DNA from: JAWVFM01 sp963823245
Lineage (GTDB): Bacteria > Actinomycetota > Thermoleophilia > Solirubrobacterales > 70-9
Direction: 5' to 3'
DNA: 64,000 bases
Assembly (NCBI GenBank): GCA_963823245.1
Contig: CAWGKQ010000008.1
Coordinates: 372,001-436,000 of the forward strand
Below are positions 8,636-16,466 of the stretch, piece after piece. Every line of letters starts with the position of its first letter. The stretch's first letter is position 1. The notes beneath the pieces are model-generated. The model saw nothing but the letters and a program-made list of their open reading frames with translations. It did not search any database and was not told the DNA's origin. The position numbers and the translations under genes were made by a program.

Positions 8636-8643
8636 GCCCGCCG

Positions 8644-9537
8644 ATGAGCGCTGAGCTTCAGTCTGCCCCGCCCACCGCTCCCGTCCCCCAGGACGCGAAC
8701 GACCTCCGCGGCTACCACTTCCGCCGGCTGATGCAGAAGGGGCTCACGATTGGCCTGGGTGGCGCCTTCGTGCTCGCCGCCGGCATCGGCGTCGCGGCCG
8801 CCGTGGCGCCGATCCTCGGCCTCGCCGCAGCCGGCGCCGCGCTCTTGATCGTGCTGGCAGTCGTCTTCTGGATTGCCGATTCCAAGGCGGAGGACGACTT
8901 CTTCCGCGCCTACGCGACCGCCCGCGGCCTGCAGTGGAGCGACAGCCGCGGCAGCCTTCCCCCCGTCACCGCGCTCCTCACCAGGGGCGACTCCCGTTAC
9001 ACCGAGCTCACGCTGACCGGCCAGCTCCCGGCGGGCCCGAACGGCGTGCTCGCGCACTACACCTACGAGGAGGAGTCCACGGACTCGGAGGGCAACCGGC
9101 AGACGAGCTATTACCACTTCACGGTCGTCTTCTGCGAGCTCCCCGAGGTCGCCACGGTGGTCAAGGAGCTCGCGGTCCAGCGACGATCGGGCTTCCGGTT
9201 CCTCGACTCCGCCGAGGACAAGTTCCGCAAGCGCCAGCGGGTCGAGGCGGAGAGCGAGGAGTTCGACAAGCGCTACGAGACCTTCATCGGCGCGCACGAC
9301 GACATGAACCGGGCCCGGCAGATCTTCGAGCCGAGCTTCATCGTCTGGCTCGCAGAGCAGGCTCCGAAGTCGTTCTCGTTCGAGCTCGTCGCCGGAGCGC
9401 TCTGCCTCGCGGTCAAGGGCCAGCTCGAGAGCGCCGACGACCTCGACGGGCTCTGCGCGGCGGCCGGCGTCGTGGCCAAGCGTTTGGCGGGCGAGGCCCA
9501 GGAGGAGTCCGTCACCGCCTCAGCCGGCGCCCAGTAG
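8644..9537 (+). CDS. Membrane protein of unknown function
   Basis: 297 residues, not assigned to a family with confidence. After a short hydrophilic N-terminus come two adjacent hydrophobic helices, at roughly residues 38-60 and 62-80, then a soluble domain of about 215 residues with YEEESTDSEGNRQTSYYHF and a run of charged helical sequence. The topology (two membrane helices plus a cytoplasmic domain) resembles DUF3137-like proteins, but this is only a resemblance. The ATG at 8644 follows a TAGGCT hexamer; in-frame upstream codons would run through the mraZ leader and are unlikely. It converges on tadC, overlapping by 18 bp. Confidence 0.7.
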   Translation: MSAELQSAPPTAPVPQDANDLRGYHFRRLMQKGLTIGLGGAFVLAAGIGVAAAVAPILGLAAAGAALLIVLAVVFWIADSKAEDDFFRAYATARGLQWSDSRGSLPPVTALLTRGDSRYTELTLTGQLPAGPNGVLAHYTYEEESTDSEGNRQTSYYHFTVVFCELPEVATVVKELAVQRRSGFRFLDSAEDKFRKRQRVEAESEEFDKRYETFIGAHDDMNRARQIFEPSFIVWLAEQAPKSFSFELVAGALCLAVKGQLESADDLDGLCAAAGVVAKRLAGEAQEESVTASAGAQ

Positions 9538-10356
9538 CGCGCCGGAGTGCGCCACGAGCGCCGCGACCATCAGCAGCAGCACCGAGGGGACGAGGACCAG
9601 GGCGATCACGAGCTGGATTTTGGGGGCGGCGCGCGACGCGCGCTCCTCGATTCGCCGTCGCCCCTCGCGCCGCAGGCCCGAGGCGAGGTCGTGAAGCTGG
9701 TCGGCGAGGGGCGAGCCGAAGCGCCGCGAGCGCTCGAGGGCCGCTGCCAGCGAGCCCAACTCCGCACCGCCGATGCGCATTCGCAGGGCCTCGACGGCCC
9801 GCGCCTGCGACGCTCCGCATTCGATCTCGGCGACCACGACGCCCAGCTCCGCTGCGAGCGGCCCGCCCGCCGCCACAGCGATGTCGGCGAGCACCCGATT
9901 GGGGGACCGGCCGCTCGCCACGCCCACGGCCAGGAGGTCGAGCGCGTCCGGCAGCGCGGCCAGTGCCCGCGCACGGCGGCGTCGAGCCGCTCGCTCGAGG
10001 AGGGCGTCGGGACCGACGAACCCCGCGGCCGGCAGCCCGATGGCGATGAGCGGCGCCAGCCGCCCGGTCGCCGGGGCGATCGCGCTTCCGAGCACAAGGC
10101 CCCAGCCGGCGGCCGCCAGCTTCGCGGCCATGACGGCACCCGGGGGCACGCGCTCGGCAAGCCCTGCGCGGGCGATGCGAGATGGGATCCCGAGGCGCGC
10201 CGCGATGCGGGCGAGCGCGCCGGGGCGACCATCCTCATCGACACCGGGCGGTGTGCCGGTCGCAGTCGGGCTACCGCGGCCCGCCCGCATCGCGAGCACC
10301 TCGCGAAACGCGCCGAAAGCGAGGACGAGTGCCGTAACCAGCAGGACCACGATCAC
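9520..10356 (-). CDS. tadC: Type II/IV secretion platform protein TadC
   Basis: T2SS F-family inner-membrane platform protein of a Flp/Tad pilus system. 278 residues: N-terminal membrane segment, cytoplasmic four-helix domain containing LPDALDLLAVGVASGRSP and a later AAALERSRRFGSPLADQL, then a C-terminal hydrophobic helix. The pattern is typical of TadB/TadC proteins. GTG start at 10354-10356 overlaps the tadB stop as GTGA. The assignment as TadC rather than TadB follows gene order. Confidence 0.85.
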   Translation of the reverse strand: MIVVLLVTALVLAFGAFREVLAMRAGRGSPTATGTPPGVDEDGRPGALARIAARLGIPSRIARAGLAERVPPGAVMAAKLAAAGWGLVLGSAIAPATGRLAPLIAIGLPAAGFVGPDALLERAARRRRARALAALPDALDLLAVGVASGRSPNRVLADIAVAAGGPLAAELGVVVAEIECGASQARAVEALRMRIGGAELGSLAAALERSRRFGSPLADQLHDLASGLRREGRRRIEERASRAAPKIQLVIALVLVPSVLLLMVAALVAHSGALLGAG

Positions 10357-11219
10357 GATGCCGATCCCTCCACCCGGCCGAGCCTGCGGATCGCCGTGAA
10401 GCCGGCGGCCTGGAGCGCGGCCGCGACGCCGATGATGAGGAGCGAGACGGAATTGCCCAGGATCCCCGCGAGGAAGCCCGGGGACGCGAGCTCACCGAGC
10501 ACCGCGGCACCAAGCGGCATCGCGACGACGAGGACGCCGGTGAAACGGGCCTGGGCCGTCGCCGAGCGCGCCTCGGCCACCACGCCCTCGCGTTCGGCGG
10601 CCGCGGTCGCGAACCGCCGCAGCAGGCCGACGAGGTCGCCGCCGGCCAGCCCCTGAGCCGCGAGCGCGGCGCACATGGCGTCCACGCGGGGGGAGCGCAG
10701 GCGCGCCCGCAGCTCGTCCAGGGCGGCGCTCGTGGACGCGCCGAGCTCGAGATCGGCGCCGACCCTCGCCATCTCGACGGCGGGAGGGCCCTCGAGCGAC
10801 CCGCCGGCGGCCGCAAGCGCCGACCTCACGGATCGCCCGGCGGCGAGAGCGTCCGCGATCGCCGTCGCGGTATCGGCAAGGCCCCGCTCGACGGCGCGCC
10901 GGTAGCGGCGCCGGCGCATCCCGACCACCCACGCCGCGGCCGCCGGTCCCGCCGCCGCAAGCGGGACCGCCGGCGCCGGGCCGAAGAACGCGAGCGCGAC
11001 CAGCAGGAGCGCTCCAGCGCCGAGCCCCGCGAGCCGGCGCCGCTCGGCGACCGTCGGCAGATACCCCTCCGCCCCGGCCCGGCGGAGCGGCTCCAGCGCG
11101 GCGGCGACCCAGCGCGCAACCACCGGGCTCGCGGCCAGCGCATCGCGGGCGGCGACCGCGCCAAGGCCGCCGGCCGCCGCGGCGACGATGACGGGCAGAG
11201 CCGGACCGGCGGCGCTCAT
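10353..11219 (-). CDS. tadB: Type II/IV secretion platform protein TadB
   Basis: T2SS F-family membrane protein, partner of TadC and the CpaF ATPase. ATG at 11217-11219 is chosen because it overlaps the cpaF stop as ATGA; an upstream start at 11237 would overlap cpaF by 22 bp. 288 residues with hydrophobic segments at the N-terminus, near residues 75-110 and at the C-terminus, and a cytoplasmic domain with IADALAAGRSVRSALAAA and LVGLLRRFATAAAERE. Confidence 0.85.
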   Translation of the reverse strand: MSAAGPALPVIVAAAAGGLGAVAARDALAASPVVARWVAAALEPLRRAGAEGYLPTVAERRRLAGLGAGALLLVALAFFGPAPAVPLAAAGPAAAAWVVGMRRRRYRRAVERGLADTATAIADALAAGRSVRSALAAAGGSLEGPPAVEMARVGADLELGASTSAALDELRARLRSPRVDAMCAALAAQGLAGGDLVGLLRRFATAAAEREGVVAEARSATAQARFTGVLVVAMPLGAAVLGELASPGFLAGILGNSVSLLIIGVAAALQAAGFTAIRRLGRVEGSAS

Positions 11220-12397
11220 CCTCGCGCCCGCCGCCACACCTCGCGAACCCCGACCGCGCCGGCGAGGCCGTCGACCTCGGCGACCGATCCGACGACCCGC
11301 CGCGGCCCGTCGCGCTCGAGGTGGACCACGACGTCGAGGCCCCGTGCGAGCTGGTCGCGGATCGCGGCGTGCGGCAGGCCGATGCCGGCCATCAGGGCGA
11401 GCGTCTCGAGCCGGCGCAGCGCGTCCTCGGGCGAGTTCGCGTGCACGGTGGAGAGGGCGCCGTCGTGCCCGGTGTTGAGCGCCGTAAGGAGGTCGAGGGC
11501 CTCAGCACCCCGCACCTCGCCGATCAGGATGCGGTCGGGCCGCATCCGCAGCGCGTTCCGCAGGAGATCGCGGATCGTGACCGCGCCGCGGTTCTCAACG
11601 CTCGCCGGACGGCTCTCGAGCCGCACGACGTGGGGCTGGCGGAGCCGGAGCTCCGCCGCATCCTCGATCGTCACCACTCGCTCGACCGGGTCGATGAAGC
11701 TCGAGAGCGCGTTCAGGAGCGTCGTCTTCCCCGAGCCCGTCCCGCCGCTGATGAGGACGCTGCGGCGATCGGCGACAGCGGCGGCGAGCCGGTCCCGCAG
11801 CTCCTCGGTGAGGGTCCCGGAGGCGACGAGGGCGTCCGGGTCGGGCCGGGCCGCCGTGAAGCGCCGGATCGAGAGCGCCGGGCCGTCGACGGCCAGGGGC
11901 GGGATCACGACGTTCACCCGGGAGCCGTCGGCCAGCCGCGCGTCGACCATCGGGCTGAGCTCATCGACGCGGCGACCGAGCGGCGCCAGCACGCGCTCGA
12001 TCGCGTCGCGCAGCGCCTGCTCGGAGGAGAAGCGGACGGCTGTCCGCTCGATTCGGCCGCGGCGCTCGACGTAGACGCGCTCGTGGCCGTTCACCATCAC
12101 CTCCTCGACCGCGGGATCGGCGAGGAGCTCCTCGAGCGGCCCGAGGCCGGCGGTCTCGCGCATGATCAGCTCGCCGATGAGCTCCCTTCGCTCTGGAGAG
12201 AGGATGGCGGCCTCCTCGGCGACGAGCTCCGCGACGGCATCGGCCAGCGGGCTCGCGTCCCTGCGTCCCGCTGCGGCGTCGGCTCGCCGTCGCTCGGCGA
12301 GCCGCCGTCGCAGCTCGCCGGCGAGCGCCTCGGCGTGGTCGTTGATCGTGGCCACGCCCTGAAGAGCCGCCAGCGGCCTCGATCTCTCCCCCACCAC
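11216..12397 (-). CDS. cpaF: Flp pilus assembly ATPase CpaF/TadA
   Basis: Hexameric secretion ATPase that powers pilus assembly. 393 residues with GGTGSGKT (Walker A, 218-225), the Asp-box VTIEDAAEL at 242-250, LIGEVRG (Walker B region, 291-297) and GHDGALSTVHANS (His-box, from 310). The N-terminal domain has LGPLEELLADPAVEEVMVNG, typical of CpaF. Start is GTG at 12395-12397. Only 21 bp separate it from the divergent macro-domain gene. Pilin, prepilin peptidase and TadE-type genes are not in the window. Confidence 0.93.
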   Translation of the reverse strand: MVGERSRPLAALQGVATINDHAEALAGELRRRLAERRRADAAAGRRDASPLADAVAELVAEEAAILSPERRELIGELIMRETAGLGPLEELLADPAVEEVMVNGHERVYVERRGRIERTAVRFSSEQALRDAIERVLAPLGRRVDELSPMVDARLADGSRVNVVIPPLAVDGPALSIRRFTAARPDPDALVASGTLTEELRDRLAAAVADRRSVLISGGTGSGKTTLLNALSSFIDPVERVVTIEDAAELRLRQPHVVRLESRPASVENRGAVTIRDLLRNALRMRPDRILIGEVRGAEALDLLTALNTGHDGALSTVHANSPEDALRRLETLALMAGIGLPHAAIRDQLARGLDVVVHLERDGPRRVVGSVAEVDGLAGAVGVREVWRRARG

Positions 12398-12406
12398 GCG
12401 CGGGTC

Positions 12407-12412
12407 TATGCT
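12407..12412 (+). promoter_or_regulatory. Putative -10 hexamer TATGCT
   Basis: TATGCT lies 6 bp before the GTG of the macro-domain gene, within the 21-bp gap to the divergent cpaF. The spacing fits a leaderless transcript. Confidence 0.45.
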
Positions 12413-12418
12413 CGGGCC

Positions 12419-12919
12419 GTGGCGGCAATCGAGGTCCTGGAGGCGGACATCACCAGGCTCGATGTCGACGCGATCGCCAACGCGGCGAACACGGAGCTAA
12501 GGCATGGGGGCGGCGTCGCGGGCGCGATCTCGCGAGCCGGCGGGCCTCGGATCCAGGAGGAGTCCGACCGCGCGGCGCCCATCGCACTCGGTGAGGCTGT
12601 GGCGACGACGGGCGGCGAGCTGCCGAGCCGATGGGTGATCCACGCGGCGACCATGCGCCTCGGCGGCCCGACCAACGCGGAGATCATCCGCTCGGCGACC
12701 ACGAGCACGCTCGCGGCGGCCGAAGAGATCGGCGTCCGGTCGCTGGCGCTGGTCGCGTTCGGCACCGGCGTCGGCGGGTTTCCCCTCGACGAGGCGGCGC
12801 GCATCGAGGTCGAGGAGGTCCGCCGTCACCTCGACTCGGGGTCACGGCTCGAGCGGGTCGTGTTCGCCGTCCGCGGCGTCGAGGGGCGCGCCGCCTTCGA
12901 GCAGGCGCTCGCCTCCTAG
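12419..12919 (+). CDS. Macro-domain (ADP-ribose-binding) protein
   Basis: 166 residues covering a single macro domain, which binds or hydrolyses ADP-ribose derivatives. VLEADITRLDVDAIANAANTEL followed by HGGGVAGAI is the signature of the binding loop, and FGTGVGGFPLDEAA near residues 117-130 is the second conserved loop. GTG at 12419 is chosen because the fold begins at once and TATGCT lies 6 bp upstream. Its stop shares a CTAG with the convergent lipoprotein gene. Substrate (ADP-ribosyl protein, O-acetyl-ADP-ribose or other) cannot be deduced. Confidence 0.9.
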   Translation: MAAIEVLEADITRLDVDAIANAANTELRHGGGVAGAISRAGGPRIQEESDRAAPIALGEAVATTGGELPSRWVIHAATMRLGGPTNAEIIRSATTSTLAAAEEIGVRSLALVAFGTGVGGFPLDEAARIEVEEVRRHLDSGSRLERVVFAVRGVEGRAAFEQALAS

Positions 12920-13362
12920 CGCCGGCTGCCGAAGGCCGAGAACGAGCTCGGCGGAACCGCCTTCTCGGGCCGCAGGCGCTCGCCTTCCCAGCGGTACGGC
13001 ACGGTGGCGCTCCCCGCGCTCGGGCAACACTGCGGGTCCCTGGGGTCGTACAGGGCGTACTCGAGCGCGATCACGGCCGGGCGCGCGAAGGCGATCCGGA
13101 TGCCCGAGCTGTCGTCGCGCGTGTCGGTGCCCACGAGGCGGCCGTCAGCGAAGAAGAACGCCCGCTGGGCCGTTCCGTCGCCGGAGCCCTTCCTGACGCC
13201 GAGGATCACCGAGAGGGCCGCCCCGGGCTCGTACGCGGAGGGGTCGACCGGGTAGTAGCCGCGGCTGCGCACGGCCGCCTCGGCCGCTGAGAGCTTGAGC
13301 GTCGGGGCGGTCGAGCTCCCGCCGCAGCCGGCCAGCGCCACCGAAGCGAGCCACACCACCAT
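12916..13362 (-). CDS. Small lipoprotein of unknown function
   Basis: 148 residues. The N-terminus VVWLASVALAGC is a short lipoprotein signal ending in a lipobox (L-A-G-C), although the positively charged n-region is missing, so the true start may be slightly different. The mature part is Ser/Thr-poor and soluble, with YYPVDPSAYEP and a CC pair at QCCPSAG. No family recognised. Lies 48 bp after the CpaB-like gene and may share its transcript. Confidence 0.7.
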   Translation of the reverse strand: MVVWLASVALAGCGGSSTAPTLKLSAAEAAVRSRGYYPVDPSAYEPGAALSVILGVRKGSGDGTAQRAFFFADGRLVGTDTRDDSSGIRIAFARPAVIALEYALYDPRDPQCCPSAGSATVPYRWEGERLRPEKAVPPSSFSAFGSRR

Positions 13363-13410
13363 CGCCGCTGTCGTGCGAGAGCCCGCGATCGCGCGACGAT
13401 AGCGCCGCCG

Positions 13411-14100
13411 TCAGCCCGACCCGATGAGCCTGATCGCCCGCGCGAAGCTCTCCGCCTCGATCAGCTTCAGGGCCTGCGGCCTCCTCAGCGCAAGTGTCGC
13501 CGACCAGCCTCCGGCGCCGATCGGCGAGCCCGCGGACGCGCCGGTGTCGGCGCCCGAGGATTGCCGGAGCGCAAGCAGTCGAACTCCCGCCGCGGCCACG
13601 TAGGTGCGCCCGACCGCGGAGGCCCCGCTCGGCTCGGTGGTGACCACCACGTCCACCCTGCTGCCGGCGGCGTCGTCGCCCGAGGCGGCGAGCGCACCCG
13701 CACCCGTCACCGCAAGCTCCACCGGCGAGCGGCCGTGCCCCAGACGAGGTCCGGCGCTCGGTCGCCGAGCATCGCCGGGCGGGCGGAGCTGGCCGGCGAG
13801 CACGTAGCCGCCGGCGGGGATCGTGGCCGTGGGCACCTGGCCAACCACCTGCGCCGGAGCCGCAAGCGACCCCGGCGGGACGAACCGGGCCGGCACCCGG
13901 CGCACCTCGAGCGAGCTCCGCGTCGATGCCGGGCTCAGGGGCTCACGAGCCGGCAGCGCCCGGACCGCGACGAGGACCGGCCGAAGCGGGCCGAGCTGCG
14001 ATGCGACGTCAGAGCGGTAGCCGCTCGCCATCGCGGCCGCGAGACCCGCGCAAGCGAGCGCCGCGACGCCGAAACCGAGCGCCCTTGCGCGCCGGCTCAT
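13411..14100 (-). CDS. cpaB: Flp pilus assembly protein CpaB-like (SAF domain)
   Basis: 229 residues: membrane helix at about 7-27, then a SAF-like domain with VLVAVRALPAREPLSP and VPARFVPPGSLAAPAQVVGQV, the CpaB/RcpC pattern, and a C-terminal half with VDVVVTTEP. CpaB links the outer parts of Flp pili to the secretion apparatus. The ATG overlaps the histidine kinase stop as ATGA, so pilus assembly and the two-component system appear co-translated. cpaF-tadB-tadC lie 1 kb further on in the same orientation. Confidence 0.8.
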   Translation of the reverse strand: MSRRARALGFGVAALACAGLAAAMASGYRSDVASQLGPLRPVLVAVRALPAREPLSPASTRSSLEVRRVPARFVPPGSLAAPAQVVGQVPTATIPAGGYVLAGQLRPPGDARRPSAGPRLGHGRSPVELAVTGAGALAASGDDAAGSRVDVVVTTEPSGASAVGRTYVAAAGVRLLALRQSSGADTGASAGSPIGAGGWSATLALRRPQALKLIEAESFARAIRLIGSG

Positions 14101-14750
14101 GCGGCGGGCGTGTAGGCGGCGGCGGGCGCCGCGAGCGGCAGCTCGAGCACGGCCTCCGTTCCGCCCCCTGACCGGTCGAGCAGGAACCGCCCGCCGCTCT
14201 CCCGCGCCAGGTCCGCGACGATCTCGAGGCCGTGGCCGCGCCGCGGGTCACGCCCCCGCCGCCGCGCGTCGGCAACGCCGCCGTCGGCGACCGAGATCCG
14301 AACGCCCCGGGCACTCCGGCGAGCCGCAACGGCGATGTTGAGGCTTCCATGCTCGAGGGCGTTTGCGATCAGGTTGTCGAGCGCGCCCTCGGCACGCCTC
14401 GGGTCAACGTGCACCATCGCCGAGCCGACGTCGCAGCGGAGGGCGAGCGCGCGGCCTCGCCGCGCCGCTGTCGCGCGCCAGCGCTCGACGGACGAGTGGA
14501 CGAGGCCGCTCGCGGACACGGGGCGCGCCGACGCCGCGGCCGGAAGGCGGTTGACCTCGCGGTCGAGGTCGTCGAGCGCCGCGAGGGCGGCGTCGACGGT
14601 CCGACGGGTGATGACGGCCGTGCGAGCGCCGGCGTGCGGGGAATCGAGCTGGGAGGACGCGAGGCTCAGCGCCTGCAGCGGCCGCCTCAGCTCGTGGAGC
14701 GCCCGGTTGAGCCTGGCTCGCCTGCGCGATGCTCGCCAGAGAACGCTCAT
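14097..14750 (-). CDS. Soluble sensor histidine kinase
   Basis: 217 residues from the ATG at 14748-14750, which overlaps the response-regulator stop. H19-E-L-R-R-P-L is the HisKA phosphoacceptor, DNLIANALEHG is the N-box and RRGHGLEIV plus GGGTEAVLELPL are the G2 and terminal strands of the ATPase domain. No transmembrane segment and no sensory domain: the protein is little more than dimerisation plus catalytic domain, so it must sense through a partner or a cytoplasmic signal (inference). Confidence 0.88.
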   Translation of the reverse strand: MSVLWRASRRRARLNRALHELRRPLQALSLASSQLDSPHAGARTAVITRRTVDAALAALDDLDREVNRLPAAASARPVSASGLVHSSVERWRATAARRGRALALRCDVGSAMVHVDPRRAEGALDNLIANALEHGSLNIAVAARRSARGVRISVADGGVADARRRGRDPRRGHGLEIVADLARESGGRFLLDRSGGGTEAVLELPLAAPAAAYTPAA

Positions 14751-15514
14751 CCCTCCACCAGCCGGTAGCCGACGCCCCACACGTTCACGACGTACCGCCC
14801 GGCGTCCGGGTCGAGCTTCCGGCGCAGTCGGCTCGCGTGGGAGTCGAGGGTCCGCGTGTTACCGAAGGCCCTGTAACCCCAGACGTCTCGCAGGAGCTCC
14901 TGCTTCGTGAACACGCGGCGCGGCTCCGCCGCGAGCGCGCAGAGGAGCGCGTACTCCTTGCCCGCGAGTCGCACGGCCCGTTCGGCGACGCGGACCTCCC
15001 TCGTCGCCGTGTCGATGTGAAGCTCGCCCACCTGCCTCGGCCCGAGCCGCCGCGCGTCCCGGCGGCGAAGGACGGCGGCGACCCGCGCCGAGACCTCGCT
15101 GAAGTCGAACGGCTTGGCGACGTAGTCGTCGGCCCCCTCCTTGAGCCCCCGAAGGCGGTCGGCCGCCGTGGCGCGACCGCTGACGACGATCACCGGCAGG
15201 AGCGGGTCGTAGCGGCCGATCGCCCCCTGGGAAGACCGGATCTCCCGTAGTACGTCGAGGCCGCAGGCATCGGGAAGCCGGAGGTCGAGGAGCAGGAGAT
15301 CAGGGGCCTTGAACCGGCAGAGGCGAAGAGCGTCCGCGGCGGTGGGCGCGGGCAGCGGGCTGTAGCGATCGGCGGCCAGGTGGTCGCAGAGGAGCTCGAG
15401 CGTCGCCGCGTCGTCCTCGCAGACCACCACCGTCGCGAGCCGGCGCACCTGGGGTAGAGCCGGAGTCGCCTCCCGGCGGTCGGGCGCGGTCTCGTTGAGC
15501 GTCTCGACCGTCAC
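14747..15514 (-). CDS. OmpR/PhoB-family response regulator
   Basis: 255 residues. Receiver domain with acidic pair CEDD near 32-35, phosphoacceptor D77 in LLLLDLRLPD and K134 in YVAKPFD, followed by a winged-helix DNA-binding domain with LAGKEYALLCALAAEPRRVF and TLDSHASRLRRKLD. Start is GTG at 15512-15514, 5 bp after the DUF192 gene; the stop overlaps the histidine kinase. Probably regulates its own operon and pilus functions (inference from context). Confidence 0.94.
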   Translation of the reverse strand: MTVETLNETAPDRREATPALPQVRRLATVVVCEDDAATLELLCDHLAADRYSPLPAPTAADALRLCRFKAPDLLLLDLRLPDACGLDVLREIRSSQGAIGRYDPLLPVIVVSGRATAADRLRGLKEGADDYVAKPFDFSEVSARVAAVLRRRDARRLGPRQVGELHIDTATREVRVAERAVRLAGKEYALLCALAAEPRRVFTKQELLRDVWGYRAFGNTRTLDSHASRLRRKLDPDAGRYVVNVWGVGYRLVEG

Positions 15515-15519
15515 GGCTC

Positions 15520-15846
15520 CTACAACCCCGCGGGTTTTTCGGCCGCCCCCCGCGACGGCACCTCCAGCACCGCAGCGGCGTGGCGATCAGCGACGAACCG
15601 TCCGGGCCTCACGCCCAGGCGCCGCGAGATCACGGCGCCGTCCGCGTCGAGGAAGGCGACGTCGAGCGCAAACCGCATGCCGAAGGTGTGAACGCTCCGG
15701 CACGCCGGGATGAGCAGGCCGGCCCCTGCGCGCTCGCGGTCGGTGAGTGCGAGGCCGACGAGCCTCGCGAACCGGGTGGTGGCGACGCGCACCCGAATCC
15801 CGTCGACCCGCACAAGCGGCAGCCTCTCGAGACGTCGCGGACCCAT
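15520..15846 (-). CDS. DUF192 protein
   Basis: 108 residues. ARLVGLALTDRERAGAGLLIP and SVHTFGMRFALDVAFLD are the DUF192 signature. The family is widespread and uncharacterised; many members are exported but no signal peptide is seen here. It is the first gene of the operon leading into the response regulator, with 5 bp between them. ATG at 15844-15846. Confidence 0.85.
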   Translation of the reverse strand: MGPRRLERLPLVRVDGIRVRVATTRFARLVGLALTDRERAGAGLLIPACRSVHTFGMRFALDVAFLDADGAVISRRLGVRPGRFVADRHAAAVLEVPSRGAAEKPAGL

Positions 15847-15939
15847 GCCAATAACAACCCGCCGGCGCCTGCCCCCGCCCCCACACCTGCAAACCGGCGT
15901 TCAGGCCGCGCCTCGCCGCCACGCCCGCCGCCCCGATCG

Positions 15940-15962
15940 GGAAAGATGGTCTCGCTCTTTCC
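15940..15962. promoter_or_regulatory. Inverted repeat in divergent intergenic region
   Basis: GGAAAGA (15940-15946) and TCTTTCC (15956-15962) form a 7-bp inverted repeat with a 9-nt spacer in the gap between the DUF192 operon and the divergent gene at 16002. It could be an operator for a dimeric regulator such as the nearby response regulator, but that is speculation. Confidence 0.3.
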
Positions 15963-16001
15963 AAGCCTCGGCGCAGAGCCCGGGGCGGGGATCTGAAACC
16001 A

Positions 16002-16466
16002 GTGGAGAAGGCAACTCGAAGAGGCAATTACGAGTCGGGCTCCGACTACGTCCTCGAATACGGGGAGCTCCGCTTCTCCTTCAACGAGAACGACTTCGCG
16101 CAGCGCGTCGAGCAGGCGGCCGTGAAGCTCGACTTCGTCGACCCGGGCCTGGGCGCCGACGAGGTCCACGATCTCCTCGAGCTGGCCGTGAACGGCGAGA
16201 TCATCGAGCCGAGCTCAGCGCTCGGCGAGCACATCAATGAGCACTGGACCGAGCTCGTCGGGCCGGCCAACCGCAGCCTGGTCCACTGGATACGCCGACT
16301 CGTCTTCCGCGGCGCCTGGCTCGACCAGCGGGTCAAGGAGGGTGAGCTCGACGTCTCCTTCGACCCCGACTCGAACACATTCGGGTACATCCAGCCCGAC
16401 CGCGAGGCCGAGCCGATCGAGCTCTCACGCGAGCCGTCGTGGTCGCGGCTCGCGTACCGGCCCTAG
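16002..16466 (+). CDS. Conserved hypothetical protein
   Basis: 154 residues, acidic, no membrane segment or signal peptide, not recognised. The sequence is well-behaved with clear helices (NENDFAQRVEQAAVKLDFV, NRSLVHWIRRLVFRGAWLDQRV). Start taken as GTG 16002; the region immediately upstream has no better start. It converges on cca, both genes using the same CTAG for their stop codons. Confidence 0.65.
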   Translation: MEKATRRGNYESGSDYVLEYGELRFSFNENDFAQRVEQAAVKLDFVDPGLGADEVHDLLELAVNGEIIEPSSALGEHINEHWTELVGPANRSLVHWIRRLVFRGAWLDQRVKEGELDVSFDPDSNTFGYIQPDREAEPIELSREPSWSRLAYRP

